Assembly (NCBI RefSeq): GCF_001650905.1
Contig: NZ_LXYG01000014.1
Coordinates: 124,001 to 188,000, forward strand
Direction: 5' to 3'
DNA length: 64,000 nucleotides
DNA from: Balneola sp. EhC07
Lineage (GTDB): Bacteria; Bacteroidota; Rhodothermia; Balneolales; Balneolaceae
The position numbers and the translations under genes are program-made. A model generated the notes under the pieces. That model searched no databases. It was not told the DNA's origin and saw only the letters and a program-made list of their open reading frames with translations. This document shows positions 54,941 through 64,000 of the stretch, piece by piece (position 1 is the first letter of the stretch; each line of letters starts with the position of its first letter).

Positions 54941-56662
54941 ATGAAAAAATCTTCTACAATACGCTTAGCACAGCTTAATCCTACCATTGGAGACCTGATA
55001 GGGAATAAAAATTTGATCACAGAAGCAATAAGAAAAGCTTCTGAAGACAAAATTGATATTCTGATTCTGCCGGAATTGATAGTTTGCGGCTACCCTCCAC
55101 AAGACCTTCTTGAAAGGGCTGTATTTAGAGAGTCTTGCTACCGGATTAATAATGAACTGATCGAATCCACAGGAGAGACTGCAGTTATATTCGGTTCAAT
55201 TTCGGAAAATCATGGAACAGGCAGAAAGATATTCAATTCAGCAATTGTGGCTCAAAATGGGAAGGAAATAGCCAGAGTTCATAAAGCACTATTACCAACT
55301 TATGATGTTTTTGACGATCTGAGATATTTTGAACCCGGTAATGAGTTCGAGCCGATATCGATAAATGGTGTTTCTTTTGGAATTACCGTTTGTGAAGACA
55401 TTTGGTTTAATGACAACGAGATCAACTATCATACCTATTCCGTAAATCCCGCTGAAGTTCTTGCTGATAAAGGTGCTCAGGCTATCATTAATGTGTCTGC
55501 TTCTCCATTTACAAAAACAAAACCGGTAAGCCGGGTTGGAATGCTCCAGAAGCATGCGGATGAACTGAATATCCCTTTGTTTTATGTGAATCAGGTTGGG
55601 GCAAATACCGAACTTATTTTTGATGGAGATTCTCTGGCTTTAAATAAAGATGGAGAGATAAAAAGCAGAGCCAAAAGATTTGCGAGTACTTATATCGATG
55701 TTGAATTCGATCCATCCACTAAAGAAGTAGAGGCAATTCAGAACACATCAAGCCGATTAGATGTGCCTGAAAGAATTGAAAGTATGTTCAATGGTTTAGT
55801 GCTGGGCGTTCAGGATTATTTAAAAAAATCTAAAGCAGCAAAGAAAGTAATTTTAGGATTGAGTGGTGGAATTGACTCAGCCTTGGTTGCTGTAATCGCT
55901 AAAGAAGCACTTGGTGCTGAAAACGTAATAGCAGTTACAATGCCTTCCGAATTTTCTTCTGCGGGAAGTGTTTCTGATTCTGAAACTCTTGCTCAAAATC
56001 TGGGGATTAAGTTGCATGAAATTACTATTAAATCAATTTATGATTCTTATTTAGATCAGCTTAAACCGGTTTTTGAAGGAACAGAATTTAATGTAGCCGA
56101 AGAAAATCTTCAAAGCAGAACCAGAGGTGATTTACTGATGGCTATGGCTAATAAGTTCGGTTACATGCTTTTGAATACGGGGAATAAATCAGAAACGGCA
56201 GTAGGCTATTGTACTTTATATGGTGATATGGCTGGAGGACTGGGCGTTATATCAGATCTTTATAAAACAGAAGTGTTCGAAATGTGCAAGTGGTTAAACC
56301 AGAGATATTATCAGAAAGAAGTGATCCCAAATTCTATAATTGAGAAAGAACCAAGTGCCGAATTAAGACCTGATCAAAAAGATTCAGATTCTTTGCCGGA
56401 TTACGGAACTTTAGATACTATTTTGGAATACTATCTTGAGCAACAGCTTTCAAGAGAAGAGATCATCGACAGAGGTTATGAAGAAAAACTAGTTGATAAA
56501 ATTCTTAGATTAGTTGATATCAATGAACACAAAAGATATCAGTCGGCGCCCGGTTTAAAAATGTCAGCTAAAGCCTTTGGATCGGGTAGAAGATGGCCGG
56601 TAGTTCAGGGTTGGAGCGGTCAGGAAAACAAGTTCAAAAAATCTATTTCTTCAAAACAATAA
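54941..56662 (+). CDS. nadE: Glutamine-dependent NAD+ synthase
   Basis: 573 residues. The N-terminal nitrilase-type glutaminase (to ~270) has its Glu (LPELIVCGYPP), Lys (VHKALLPTYDVFDD) and Cys (VCEDIW) triad. The C-terminal synthetase has the PP-loop LSGGIDSALV near 305-315, and RTRGDLLMAMANKFG, TGNKSETAVGYCTLYGDMAGG. It converts deamido-NAD to NAD using glutamine-derived ammonia and ATP. It begins a run of plus-strand genes, 74 bp after the response regulator; a 102-bp gap separates it from the next gene, so it may have its own promoter. Confidence 0.96.
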   Translation: MKKSSTIRLAQLNPTIGDLIGNKNLITEAIRKASEDKIDILILPELIVCGYPPQDLLERAVFRESCYRINNELIESTGETAVIFGSISENHGTGRKIFNSAIVAQNGKEIARVHKALLPTYDVFDDLRYFEPGNEFEPISINGVSFGITVCEDIWFNDNEINYHTYSVNPAEVLADKGAQAIINVSASPFTKTKPVSRVGMLQKHADELNIPLFYVNQVGANTELIFDGDSLALNKDGEIKSRAKRFASTYIDVEFDPSTKEVEAIQNTSSRLDVPERIESMFNGLVLGVQDYLKKSKAAKKVILGLSGGIDSALVAVIAKEALGAENVIAVTMPSEFSSAGSVSDSETLAQNLGIKLHEITIKSIYDSYLDQLKPVFEGTEFNVAEENLQSRTRGDLLMAMANKFGYMLLNTGNKSETAVGYCTLYGDMAGGLGVISDLYKTEVFEMCKWLNQRYYQKEVIPNSIIEKEPSAELRPDQKDSDSLPDYGTLDTILEYYLEQQLSREEIIDRGYEEKLVDKILRLVDINEHKRYQSAPGLKMSAKAFGSGRRWPVVQGWSGQENKFKKSISSKQ

Positions 56663-56764
56663 CGTTTCTCTAATTGTGTTGACAAACGAGGATTAAAAGT
56701 GCCTTTTTTCTTTAATTCTGGCATTTATTTACTACTTTTATTGAGTTAAAAACTACAGACAAAT

Positions 56765-58753
56765 ATGCATAAGATTTTTACAAAGATTTCTTGTGGTGCA
56801 CTATTGTTGTGTACTACATCTGTTTTTGCACAAGACAGTACATTGATTAAAACTGAAAAGATGCCATTGCGTCTTTTAACGGTTCCAAATCCTTTGGAAA
56901 ACAAGGTTATTGAATCAAAACCTGAAAGAGATCCCATAACTATTGAGTTAGATTCTTTTCAAAAGGATATTCTTAGAAGAATAACGGACATCTATCAATT
57001 ACATGTGTTGAGTTTGGAATCACAATTAGATGATAATCCGTTGGAAGCAGAAACGCATATTAATGATGCAGTAAACGCTTCTCAAGCATTGTTGGATGAT
57101 TATCCTGAACTAAGGTCTGACCGTAGATTTGTAGAACTGTCAAGAGCTGTGATTTCGGAATACAGACAATTCTATGGAATTTCAGAATCAGCAAATGAAG
57201 CTCAAGGTGAAATATTCGCAATTCAGGAAGAGCTTTTTGCTGATGACGATGCTTATTTGACCGAAGACTTCGATTTTCCAAAAGATGTGATGTTAACCAA
57301 AACAGATGTCCCACTTATCCAGAATAGATATGTGACAAACAGTTTGGTGTACTATACTCTTAAGAGACCTGAAGTGATGGAACTTTGGTTAAAACGTTCT
57401 GAAACGTATATGCCGATGATCCAGAAAATTTTTAAAGAAGAAAAAGTACCTTCCGAGTTGGCTTATTTAGCCTTTATTGAAAGTGGTTTGAATCCCAATG
57501 CAAGAAGTTGGGCTGCAGCTGTTGGTATGTGGCAGTTTATTGCAGCAACCGGAAGAGTTTATGGACTGGAAGTGAATTGGTGGGTTGATGAAAGAAGAGA
57601 TCCTGAAAAAGCAACTCGCGCTGCTGCACGCCACTTAAGAGATCTGTATGATATTTGGGGAGACTGGCATTTAGCGATGGCAAATTACAATATCAGTCCT
57701 AGAGGTTTAAATCGTGCTATCACTCGAGCAGGAGGAAAAAAAGACTATTGGGAAGCGTATCCTTATCTGCCAAGAGAAACCAGAGGCTATGTTCCGGGCT
57801 TTATTGCAACAGCCATGATCGGATTAAATCCTGAAGAATTTGGTTTTGAGAGGAAGTATGAAGGAGAACCATACAGCTACGATGTTGTGGAAGTGGATGG
57901 TTTGATGCCTTTAGATGCTCTTTCTGAAGCAACAGGAATTTCTGTTGATGAATTGAAAGATTATAACCCTGAACTTTTGAGATGGGCTACTCCTCCGGGA
58001 AATAAATATCCACTGAAGATACCAACAGGAAAAAAGGAAGAGTTTTTGATCGCTTATAAAGAAATACCGAAAGAGAACAGAGCTCAGGACATGACTGTAC
58101 ATACCGTTAGAAGCGGAGAATCCATTGGATTAATTGCCCAAAAGTATGGCACAACGGTTCGCGGTATTTACGCAAGTAATGATAACCTTTCCAATGTTAT
58201 TCATCCCGGGCAAAAACTTGTAATTCCATTACCGGCAGGAAGTGCAGGTAAAATTTCTGCAAATCGTCCTACAAATATTACGAATACAAGCCGATCACGT
58301 TCTACTTCAACCCGTTCGAGCACACCTTCTAACTCTTCTAAGCTAACATATAAAGTAAAGACAGGTGATACCGTTGGTCACATTGCAGAATGGTATGATG
58401 TCAGGGCTTTCGAGATAAGAGCTTGGAATGGTATTGGAAACACAATTCGTGTGGGACAGAATTTGACAGTTTATGTGCCTTCAAAGAACAGAGATCATTA
58501 CTCAAAAGTTAACTCGATGAGTTACAGCCAGAAACAGGAATTAGAAAGAAAGCAAAGAAGAGGCGAGAATATATTATTGGCTTCTGCTTCCGTTTCTTCA
58601 AATGGATATAAAACCTATACCGTTAGAAAGAATGATACTTTGGGAGAAATAGCAGAAAGCTTCGGAGTAAGTATATCCTCTTTAAGAAGTTTAAATGGGA
58701 TTTCAGGATCTACAATTGTGGTTGGTCAGGTTTTGAAAATAAGTAAACAGTAG
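56765..58753 (+). CDS. MltD-like lytic transglycosylase with three LysM domains
   Basis: 662 residues with a signal peptide (cleavage near VFAQ, about 23). An N-terminal helical segment precedes the SLT domain (about 225-375): LAFIESGLNP with catalytic Glu239, GMWQFIAATGRVYGL, MANYNISPRGL. Three LysM peptidoglycan-binding repeats follow at about 445-490, 527-572 and 617-660 (HTVRSGESIG..., YKVKTGDTVG..., YTVRKNDTLG...), split by a Ser/Thr/Arg-rich linker near 500-520. It cleaves the glycan backbone of peptidoglycan in the periplasm. The stop is one base from the start of the following S41 protease, starting the tight envelope operon. Confidence 0.94.
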   Translation: MHKIFTKISCGALLLCTTSVFAQDSTLIKTEKMPLRLLTVPNPLENKVIESKPERDPITIELDSFQKDILRRITDIYQLHVLSLESQLDDNPLEAETHINDAVNASQALLDDYPELRSDRRFVELSRAVISEYRQFYGISESANEAQGEIFAIQEELFADDDAYLTEDFDFPKDVMLTKTDVPLIQNRYVTNSLVYYTLKRPEVMELWLKRSETYMPMIQKIFKEEKVPSELAYLAFIESGLNPNARSWAAAVGMWQFIAATGRVYGLEVNWWVDERRDPEKATRAAARHLRDLYDIWGDWHLAMANYNISPRGLNRAITRAGGKKDYWEAYPYLPRETRGYVPGFIATAMIGLNPEEFGFERKYEGEPYSYDVVEVDGLMPLDALSEATGISVDELKDYNPELLRWATPPGNKYPLKIPTGKKEEFLIAYKEIPKENRAQDMTVHTVRSGESIGLIAQKYGTTVRGIYASNDNLSNVIHPGQKLVIPLPAGSAGKISANRPTNITNTSRSRSTSTRSSTPSNSSKLTYKVKTGDTVGHIAEWYDVRAFEIRAWNGIGNTIRVGQNLTVYVPSKNRDHYSKVNSMSYSQKQELERKQRRGENILLASASVSSNGYKTYTVRKNDTLGEIAESFGVSISSLRSLNGISGSTIVVGQVLKISKQ

Positions 58754-58754
58754 T

Positions 58755-60395
58755 ATGAAAAAGTCGTTTTTTCTTATATACATTTTCTTTTTAAGTGGAT
58801 TGTCATCAAGCTTGGTTCAAGCTCAGCAAACTGATATCTATTTTTTAATAAAAAAGAACTTTTCAATCTTTAGTAAGACCTACGAAAATGTTGCTTTGGA
58901 TTACGTGGATGAAATAGATCCGGAGAAGTTGATGCGTATCGGATTGGATGCAATGTTAGAAACTCTGGATCCTTACACCGTTATTTATAACGAAGCACAA
59001 AATGAACAGGCTGAAATACTATCCCGTGGAAATTATGCAGGAATTGGTATCGAAGCAGGTTACAGAGATGGAAAAGTAGTTATAATTGCCCCCACAGAAG
59101 GTGGCCCTGCAGAAAGAAGTGGTTTAAGAGCAGGTGATGAGATCATAGAAATTGATGGTATTTCCACGATAGGGTTAAAACCTGAAGAAATTCAAACACT
59201 TACAATTGGTGAGGTCGGTTCAAAAGTAGATATTTCTATAAAACGATTTGGAGTGGAAAAAGAACTGGATTTTGAGCTGACAAGACAAAGGATCGAAGTA
59301 AAGAATGTATCACATCAAACGTTGATCGGAAGTAATAAGCAAATCGGTTATATAAAATTAAGTCAATTTGGATCTAGGTCTGCTGATGAAATACGAACTT
59401 CAATTATAGAACTAAAAGAACAGGCTGAGCTTAAAGGTTTAGTACTGGATCTGAGAGATAATCCGGGTGGAATTTTGCAGGAAGCTGTTTCCATCATAGA
59501 TAAATTTGTTGAACCGGGATTGATGGTGGTGGAGAACAGAGGACGGATTGCTGAGTATAATCAGACGTTTTCTACAACAGAACCAATTTTCTTTGATGCA
59601 CCGGTAGTTGTATTGGTTAATGGAGGAAGCGCAAGTGCTTCGGAGGTTGTATCAGGTGCGTTACAGGATCTGGATCGCGCAGTTATTTTAGGTGAGCAAA
59701 GCTTTGGAAAAGGATTGGTACAGATCGTTAAACCCCTTCCTTACAACACCTCTATGAAAGTAACCATAGCTCGTTATTATATCCCTAGTGGCAGAAGTAT
59801 TCAATCTGTTGATTATACACATGAAGGACGAAATTCAGGAGTTGTAAAAAGGGAAGCTTCATCAAATGTATTCAAGACTAAGAACGGACGAACTGTTAAC
59901 GAAGGCAGAGGTATTGAACCCGATGTTGTTGTAGAAGTAGCTGAACCAAATCTGATTGAGATATCCTTGCTACAAAAAGGGGCTATTTTTGATTTCAGCA
60001 CTGAGTATTTCGCAAACAATTCCAATACCGGTTTTGATGATATACCGGAAGGAATTTTCAATGAGTTTAAACTCTATCTCGACAAAATAGATTTTGAGTT
60101 TGCAAATGAAACAGAGGATTATCTGGAAGTGATCAGAAATGACCTTGCCGAAGTTGAAGGAGCGGAACGTAAGATCCAGGAACTTCAGGAATTTATAGAC
60201 CTTCAACAAGAGCAAGAGCTCAACAACAGCAAAGAGTTTATTGAGAAAATGATCTGGTTGGAATTAAAGTCAAGGACCGGTGGTCAAACAGCCCGAACTA
60301 ACGCTTCCTTGTCAAAGGATATACAACTTAACGCTGCTGTGGATCTAATAAATAATCCTCAGCAAATTGATTCCTTGCTGAAAGGCAGTAATTGA
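58755..60395 (+). CDS. S41-family C-terminal processing peptidase (short form)
   Basis: 546 residues; signal peptide with cleavage near VQAQ (about 24). PDZ at about 95-175 (GGPAERSGLRAGDEIIEIDG), S41 core with LDLRDNPGG, GGSASASE and SFGKGLVQ (the Ser and Lys of the dyad). After the core a Glu/Gln/Leu-rich helical extension (about 460-530) replaces the long C-terminal domain seen in the CTP at 15242. It sits between a lytic transglycosylase and a PHP protein; CTPs in other bacteria trim peptidoglycan hydrolases, which makes the upstream MltD-like enzyme a candidate partner (inference). Confidence 0.92.
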   Translation: MKKSFFLIYIFFLSGLSSSLVQAQQTDIYFLIKKNFSIFSKTYENVALDYVDEIDPEKLMRIGLDAMLETLDPYTVIYNEAQNEQAEILSRGNYAGIGIEAGYRDGKVVIIAPTEGGPAERSGLRAGDEIIEIDGISTIGLKPEEIQTLTIGEVGSKVDISIKRFGVEKELDFELTRQRIEVKNVSHQTLIGSNKQIGYIKLSQFGSRSADEIRTSIIELKEQAELKGLVLDLRDNPGGILQEAVSIIDKFVEPGLMVVENRGRIAEYNQTFSTTEPIFFDAPVVVLVNGGSASASEVVSGALQDLDRAVILGEQSFGKGLVQIVKPLPYNTSMKVTIARYYIPSGRSIQSVDYTHEGRNSGVVKREASSNVFKTKNGRTVNEGRGIEPDVVVEVAEPNLIEISLLQKGAIFDFSTEYFANNSNTGFDDIPEGIFNEFKLYLDKIDFEFANETEDYLEVIRNDLAEVEGAERKIQELQEFIDLQQEQELNNSKEFIEKMIWLELKSRTGGQTARTNASLSKDIQLNAAVDLINNPQQIDSLLKGSN

Positions 60396-61246
60396 TGCCA
60401 CAAAAAGCAGATCTTCATATCCATACAATATGCTCAGATGGGCATCTATCTCCGGAGGAGGTAATTAAGCTTGCTGAGATGAAGAATTTAGGCGCTGTTT
60501 CAATTACGGATCATGATACTTTTGAAGGTTATAAAATTGCGAAACCATTTGCAGATGAGGCCGGGATAGAGCTAATACCCGGTGTAGAAGTAACAACGTT
60601 ATTTAATGGGAAAGAGGCTCATATTTTAGCCTATTATTTTGAAACAGAAACAAATTACTTCGGTGATTTTTTGAAGAGCCAAAAGAGTTCAAGACAAACA
60701 CGAATTAAAGGAATAGTTAAAACATTAAATTCGAAAAGAATAGATATCAGTTATGATGAGGTTTGGGCAGAAGCTGACGGGGGAAATCTGGGACGACCGC
60801 ATATTGCCAAGATCTTAATTGAGAAAGGCTATGTTTCTAACTTTAATGAAGCATTTCAATTATATTTGAGCAATGAAAAATTGGGTGATATAAAAAATAG
60901 TTATCCTGATTCTGAAAAAGCGATTCAAATGATAAAGAATGTTGGTGGAGCAGCTATTTTAGCTCATCCCGGTAAATTATATTCTGAACAAGAAATCGAA
61001 GAATTTATTGAACTTGGAGTTGATGGCTTGGAATGCATTCATCCTAGCCATAATTACAGGAAACAAGCGTTTTACTCAAAATTATGTGATCAGAGATCAC
61101 TTCTTAAAACAGGTGGAAGTGATTATCATGGAGGCATTGAAGCGGGTCATAGTAATGTTGGCATAGTTGCAATTGCAAAAAAGAATGTGGAATCGATGAA
61201 ACGAATGACGGACCAAAGAAAACAAACCATTTTAGTTAAAGAATAG
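60395..61246 (+). CDS. PHP-domain phosphoesterase (RNase AM/YciV-like)
   Basis: 283 residues from ATG 60395, which overlaps the previous stop TGA (TGATG); a TTG three bases earlier is also in frame. PHP motifs are ADLHIHTICSDG (His8, His10), SITDHDTFEG, PGVEVTTLF, LAHPGK and GGSDYHG, a full metal-ligand set. The length and motif order fit the YciV/TrpH group, which acts as 3',5'-nucleoside bisphosphate phosphatase or 5'-3' exoribonuclease on short RNA. It is followed after one base by ribH. Confidence 0.88.
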   Translation: MPQKADLHIHTICSDGHLSPEEVIKLAEMKNLGAVSITDHDTFEGYKIAKPFADEAGIELIPGVEVTTLFNGKEAHILAYYFETETNYFGDFLKSQKSSRQTRIKGIVKTLNSKRIDISYDEVWAEADGGNLGRPHIAKILIEKGYVSNFNEAFQLYLSNEKLGDIKNSYPDSEKAIQMIKNVGGAAILAHPGKLYSEQEIEEFIELGVDGLECIHPSHNYRKQAFYSKLCDQRSLLKTGGSDYHGGIEAGHSNVGIVAIAKKNVESMKRMTDQRKQTILVKE

Positions 61247-61247
61247 C

Positions 61248-61718
61248 ATGAGCATTAATTATATAGAAGGGAATACTAAACCATTGTCTGCGAAGGTTGG
61301 AATTGTTGTTTCAAGATGGAATTCTTCCATTACTGAAAGAATGCTGAATGGTGCTATTAAAGCATTGAATGGAAATGGAATATCTGATGAAGATATTGTA
61401 GTAGCTCGTTGTCCGGGTTCTTTTGAACTTCCATTGGCAGTAAAAAGTCTTTTAGAATCAAGAGATCTGGATGGGGTTATTGCTCTCGGTGTTGTAATTA
61501 GGGGCGGGACACCTCATTTTGAATATGTTTGCGATGCAGTAACAACGGGTATTACAAATCTCAATTTGAACACCGGGAAACCGATTGCTTTCGGAGTTCT
61601 AACTACTGATGATACTAAACAAGCTCTGGAAAGAGTTGGGGACAAAGGAAACAAAGGTGCAGAAGCTGCGTTAGCTGTTTTAGAAATGATATCTCTACAA
61701 CAAGAATTAAATAAGTGA
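61248..61718 (+). CDS. ribH: 6,7-dimethyl-8-ribityllumazine synthase
   Basis: 156 residues. VSRWNSSITERML (Trp24 in the substrate pocket), CPGSFELP, and VIRGGTPHFEYVCDAV with catalytic His90 are diagnostic, and GVLTTDDTKQALER closes the family signature. It condenses the pyrimidine and butanone-phosphate precursors of riboflavin, forming 60-mer or pentameric shells. No other riboflavin gene is near; it is embedded in an envelope operon, so its expression is probably linked to translation of the PHP gene. Confidence 0.97.
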   Translation: MSINYIEGNTKPLSAKVGIVVSRWNSSITERMLNGAIKALNGNGISDEDIVVARCPGSFELPLAVKSLLESRDLDGVIALGVVIRGGTPHFEYVCDAVTTGITNLNLNTGKPIAFGVLTTDDTKQALERVGDKGNKGAEAALAVLEMISLQQELNK

Positions 61719-61788
61719 AAGCATTTCTAGCCTTGATATATGGTGATTATTAGCCTATTTTTTAAGGCTTGAAAATCTACTATAATTT

Positions 61789-62619
61789 TTGAAAAAATTT
61801 ACACTAACAAATACTGAACAGACCAAGGCAGATCAGGAAAAACAACTGGAACTTAAGAAGTCTGGTGAGATTCCTGAGCACATTGCTATTATCATGGATG
61901 GAAACGGCCGCTGGGCACGTAGTAAGGGCAGTATACGTTTGCATGGCCATAAAGTAGGTGTAGATTCAGTAAGAGATATCACAGAATCTTGTGCACAACT
62001 AGGTGTTAAATATTTAACGCTATATGCTTTCTCCACTGAAAATTGGGGAAGACCCTCTGCAGAAGTTCGTGGATTAATGAGATTGTTAGTCTCATCTTTG
62101 AGGAAAGAAGCAGATAACTTGCACGAAAATAACATCAGATTAGTAACTATTGGTCAAACCGATCGTTTTCCGGACAATTGCAAGAAACAATTAAAGGAAG
62201 CTATAGAACTAACTGAGGATAATGATCGTCTTCAATTGTGTTTGGCTTTAAGTTATTCAGGAAGGTGGGATATTACAGAAGCTGTAAAAAAAATTGCTAC
62301 ACATGTTAAAGAAGGTCGTTTAGATCCATCGCTCATAAATGACCAAATGATTGCAGATCATTTATCAACAGCGGAAGTACCTGACCCTGACCTAATTATT
62401 AGAACGAGTGGTGAATACAGAATAAGCAACTTTTTATTATGGCAGCTGGCATATTCCGAATTGTACATAACGGAACAGTTTTGGCCTGATTTCAGACGTG
62501 ATGAGTTGTATAAAGCTATCAATTCTTACCAAAGCAGAGATCGTAGGTTTGGAAAAATTGATTTGTCTAAAGACGAAAATGGGTTAGCTGCCCGTTTATT
62601 GAAAAACGAAAATAAGTGA
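61789..62619 (+). CDS. uppS: Isoprenyl (undecaprenyl) diphosphate synthase
   Basis: 276 residues starting at TTG 61789; the first ATG in frame encodes the Met of the catalytic IIMDGNGRWA motif, so translation must begin upstream of it. Asp37 is the magnesium-binding residue. HKVGVDSVRDITE, LTLYAFSTENWGRP, ALSYSGRWDI and the C-terminal DPDLIIRTSGEYRISNFLLWQLAYSELYI complete the cis-prenyltransferase signature. It makes the C55 lipid carrier for cell-wall and O-antigen synthesis. The next gene, bamA, overlaps its stop. Confidence 0.95.
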   Translation: MKKFTLTNTEQTKADQEKQLELKKSGEIPEHIAIIMDGNGRWARSKGSIRLHGHKVGVDSVRDITESCAQLGVKYLTLYAFSTENWGRPSAEVRGLMRLLVSSLRKEADNLHENNIRLVTIGQTDRFPDNCKKQLKEAIELTEDNDRLQLCLALSYSGRWDITEAVKKIATHVKEGRLDPSLINDQMIADHLSTAEVPDPDLIIRTSGEYRISNFLLWQLAYSELYITEQFWPDFRRDELYKAINSYQSRDRRFGKIDLSKDENGLAARLLKNENK

Positions 62620-64000
62620 ACCTTAAAAAAGAAGTATATAGTTTGTTGAAAAGAATATTTATTGCCTCAGTTTGTGTATTAGTTATAGGTACATTTATTA
62701 ATGAGTTAAAGGCGCAAGATACTTTCGAAATTACTGACCCAACCCAAAATACACCTCAAGAGTACACGATCAAATCAATTACGGTTGAGGGAAATGAAAG
62801 CACAAGAGAGCAGTTCATAATCAATGCAAGCTCATTAACTGCCGGAAGAAAAATTACATATCCGGGTGATGATATTTCTGATGCAATTAAAAGATTGTTC
62901 CGTTCAGGTTTATTTGCAGACGTAGAGATCTTTATTGAAGAAATTACTCTGTCTGAAATAAGCCTGATAATAAAAGTAACCGAAAAACCTCGTTTAATAG
63001 AAGTCAAAATCGAAGGGGTAAAAAGATCTCAAAGAAGAGATTTGAAAGACCTTATCATAATAACTCCCGGAGCAGCTATTACTGACGGTGTAATTGCTAA
63101 GGCAAAAAATACAATTTATAGATTTTATAAGGAAAAGGGATACTGGTACACAAAAGTTGATGCCAGAATTGAAGAAGCCGAAAATCTTGAAAACAGAGCC
63201 GTTCTTGTATTTGATATTGACGCAGGGACTCGTTTAGAGATCAAAGATATTAAGTTTGAAGGGAATGAGGCTTTCTCTGATAAAAAACTGACAAAGAAAA
63301 TGAAACCACTTAAAGAAGATAAGTGGTGGAAGTTTCTGACAAAAAAAGTATATAAGCAGGATGATTTTGATGAAGGTATTGCTAAGGTTTTAGCTTTCTA
63401 TAGAGAAAATGGATACGCTGATGTAAGAGTGGTTAGTGATTCTGTTTTTATCTATAACTATGTTAAAGATTTGGATGGCGTTGGTGTCACCATTAATATT
63501 GAAGAAGGACCTCAATACAAGATCAGAAATATTACATGGGATGGAAATACAGTTTATACAGATGACCAACTTTCATTAGCTTTAGATTTTGAGAAAGGAG
63601 ATGTTTTTGATCAATCTAAATTCGATGAGAATCTTACTATTAATCAAAATAGTACAGACGTTACATCTCTGTATCAAAATATTGGTTATTTGTTTTTCCA
63701 AGCTATCCCAACAATTGATAAAGTAGCTGAAGATTCTTTAGATATTCATATCGATATATTTGAAGACGAGATCGCTACCATAAATGAAGTTTCTTTCTCC
63801 GGAAATACTAAAACTCATGATGATGTAGTCAGAAGAACTCTTCGTACGGTTCCCGGTAACAAGTATAGCAGAGAAGCAATTATCAGAACCATTCGGGAAG
63901 TTGGAACTTTGGGATATTTTGATGCGCAAAACCTACAACCGGATGTATTACCGGACAGAGCCAACAAAAGTGTTGACATCAACTACAATTTAGATGAATC
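62616..64000 (+). CDS. bamA: Outer-membrane assembly factor BamA (3' end outside window)
   Basis: 461 residues are visible. The best start is GTG 62616, overlapping the uppS stop by 4 bases (GTGA); TTG codons at 62643/62646 would give a shorter leader. A signal peptide (about 10-34, ending LKAQ) is followed by five POTRA domains beginning near residues 50 (YTIKSITVEGN), 126 (RLIEVKIEGV), 206 (LEIKDIKFEGNEAF), 300 (YKIRNITWDGNT) and 387 (ATINEVSFSGNTKT). The barrel is beyond the window edge. BamA inserts beta-barrel proteins into the outer membrane. uppS upstream is the classical neighbour in many Gram-negative genomes. Confidence 0.93.
   Translation, partial: MNLKKEVYSLLKRIFIASVCVLVIGTFINELKAQDTFEITDPTQNTPQEYTIKSITVEGNESTREQFIINASSLTAGRKITYPGDDISDAIKRLFRSGLFADVEIFIEEITLSEISLIIKVTEKPRLIEVKIEGVKRSQRRDLKDLIIITPGAAITDGVIAKAKNTIYRFYKEKGYWYTKVDARIEEAENLENRAVLVFDIDAGTRLEIKDIKFEGNEAFSDKKLTKKMKPLKEDKWWKFLTKKVYKQDDFDEGIAKVLAFYRENGYADVRVVSDSVFIYNYVKDLDGVGVTINIEEGPQYKIRNITWDGNTVYTDDQLSLALDFEKGDVFDQSKFDENLTINQNSTDVTSLYQNIGYLFFQAIPTIDKVAEDSLDIHIDIFEDEIATINEVSFSGNTKTHDDVVRRTLRTVPGNKYSREAIIRTIREVGTLGYFDAQNLQPDVLPDRANKSVDINYNLDE

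Noticed and set aside
1-64000. tRNA, rRNA, tmRNA or prophage genes
   Set aside because: Intergenic regions were read for cloverleaf-like and conserved RNA sequences; only the cobalamin riboswitch was convincing.

Overview
The window is a chromosomal segment of a Gram-negative, AT-rich bacterium of the Bacteroidota/FCB side of the tree, most likely Balneolota or a close relative. The evidence is type IX secretion (T9SS) type-A C-terminal domains of the NYPNPFNPxT...GIYYYRL...QMTLIK kind, a TonB-dependent receptor, a DUF5916 outer-membrane protein, a class II NrdJ, a DUF4212/solute-symporter pair, few Shine-Dalgarno sites, and abundant small-hairpin intergenic repeats. The phylum is an inference; no rRNA or tRNA gene is present to test it.

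Layout. 0-5.5 kb: two paralogous pairs, each a secreted T9SS-cargo gene followed by a tiny PIDGG-tailed membrane protein, with terminators and long blocks of mini-hairpin repeats. The 3' halves of the two units are nearly identical while the 5' halves differ. 5.5-10.6 kb (minus strand): VOC dioxygenase-like protein, M28 peptidase, GT39 glycosyltransferase, sucD. 10.9-14.4 kb (plus): dnaG and an aldehyde dehydrogenase. 14.8-21 kb (minus): small membrane protein, S41 protease, hslU, hslV, RNase E/G. 21.4-25 kb: two orphan genes, a Phd/YefM antitoxin with a ParE/RelE-type toxin broken by an in-frame TGA, and a beta-propeller lipoprotein, all set among repeats. 25.6-33 kb: an RND operon (one adaptor, two different permeases). 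33.5-34.2 kb: DUF3047 protein.

34.5-41.8 kb (plus) is a vitamin-B12-centred region: cobalamin riboswitch, BtuB-like receptor, BtuG-like beta-propeller lipoprotein, then a B12-dependent ribonucleotide reductase. Between the last two lies an AT-rich stretch with three DnaA-box-like sites, near the point where the prevailing gene direction flips from minus to plus.

41.9-46.8 kb: DUF5916 barrel and a small secreted protein (minus), then a two-subunit sodium:solute symporter. 47.2-54.9 kb: TPR lipoprotein, tricorn-like protease, and a periplasmic-propeller histidine kinase with a receiver-only response regulator. 54.9-64 kb: nadE, then a tightly packed envelope/cofactor run (LysM lytic transglycosylase, S41 protease, PHP phosphoesterase, ribH, uppS and the first 461 residues of bamA, cut by the window edge). 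Several genes there start with GTG or TTG and overlap their neighbours.

No CRISPR array, complete insertion sequence, prophage, rRNA or tRNA was seen.
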